Source of the DNA: Bacteroidota bacterium
Lineage (GTDB): Bacteria; Bacteroidota; Bacteroidia; 2-12-FULL-35-15
Length of the DNA stretch: 5,404 bases
Direction of reading: 5' to 3'
NCBI GenBank assembly: GCA_021413595.1
Contig: JAIOQD010000213.1
Coordinates: 1 to 5,404 of the forward strand
This document shows, piece by piece, positions 5,327 through 5,404 of the stretch. Under the pieces are notes generated by a model, which worked only from the letters and a program-made list of their open reading frames with translations, was not told the origin of the DNA and searched no databases. Positions within the stretch are counted from its first letter, which is position 1, and each line of letters starts with the position of its first letter. Both the position numbers and the translations under genes were made by a program.

Positions 5327-5404
5327 ATGATAATGCAAAGTCCCATTAAAAAAATAACTATGTTCACAATCTCCTACAATATCGGATGTCGAAACTGTTT
5401 AGTA
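5327..5404 (+). CDS. Possible 5' end of a further reading frame, cut by window edge
   Basis: From the ATG at 5327 the frame stays open for 26 codons to the window end (MIMQSPIKKITMFTISYNIG, then CRNCLV). An internal ATG at 5360 would also serve. I recognise no family; the CxxC near the edge is the only motif. It begins 15 bases after the stop of the preceding small gene, so it could be a co-transcribed partner, but an open stretch this short is weak evidence. Confidence 0.2.
   Translation, partial: MIMQSPIKKITMFTISYNIGCRNCLV

Noticed and set aside
1..5404. tRNA, rRNA or CRISPR array
   Set aside because: No T-loop-like GTTCGAATC motif with matching arms, no rRNA-like stretch and no regularly spaced direct repeats were seen.

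Overview
The window looks like a chromosomal segment of a Bacteroidota bacterium. Reasons: A+T-rich DNA with even richer intergenic regions; no clear Shine-Dalgarno sequences ahead of most genes; two sequences matching the Bacteroidota -7 promoter element TAnnTTTG; a secreted outer-membrane protein whose signal peptide ends in the typical S|Q cleavage site; and two intergenic palindromic repeats of a kind I recall from Bacteroidota genomes (from memory, not searched). Genus cannot be fixed.

Layout. Positions 1-738 (minus) hold the N-terminal 246 codons of a PLP-dependent threonine/serine dehydratase or serine racemase, cut by the window edge. Just upstream of it, 18 bases away and on the same strand, is a predicted outer-membrane beta-barrel protein (757-1488). 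A gene-poor stretch, 1489-2182, carries a small hairpin and two adjacent nested palindromic repeats (1883-1998 and 2036-2125). Next, on the minus strand, is a LexA/CI-like repressor with an N-terminal HTH and a C-terminal S24 self-cleavage domain (2183-2941). Its upstream region has two near-identical 17-bp palindromes flanking a -7 element, which look like autoregulatory operators. Divergent from it is a broken GxxExxY-family gene (from 3069), stopped by an in-frame TAA inside a recognisable family motif. After a non-coding stretch with a strong inverted repeat (3393-3473) comes an intact BRO-N/DinD-like gene (3632-4468, plus). The rest is mostly non-coding: a comparatively G+C-rich, hairpin-rich block (about 4566-4806), an inverted repeat (4920-4971), then a small unrecognised gene (5060-5311) and possibly the start of another reading frame running off the end.

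How the parts may work together. The dehydratase and barrel protein may be co-transcribed, though nothing links their functions. The S24 repressor is built to be inactivated by RecA-like stimulated self-cleavage, and BRO-N/DinD-like proteins belong to phage-antirepressor and SOS-related families, so 2183-4468 may be a small stress-responsive or phage-derived regulatory island. That link is inference: no copy of the repressor's palindrome was found next to the BRO-N gene. No complete new defence system is evident. The least explained items are the tandem operators, the inverted repeat in the decayed GxxExxY locus, and the structured non-coding block ahead of the small 3' gene.
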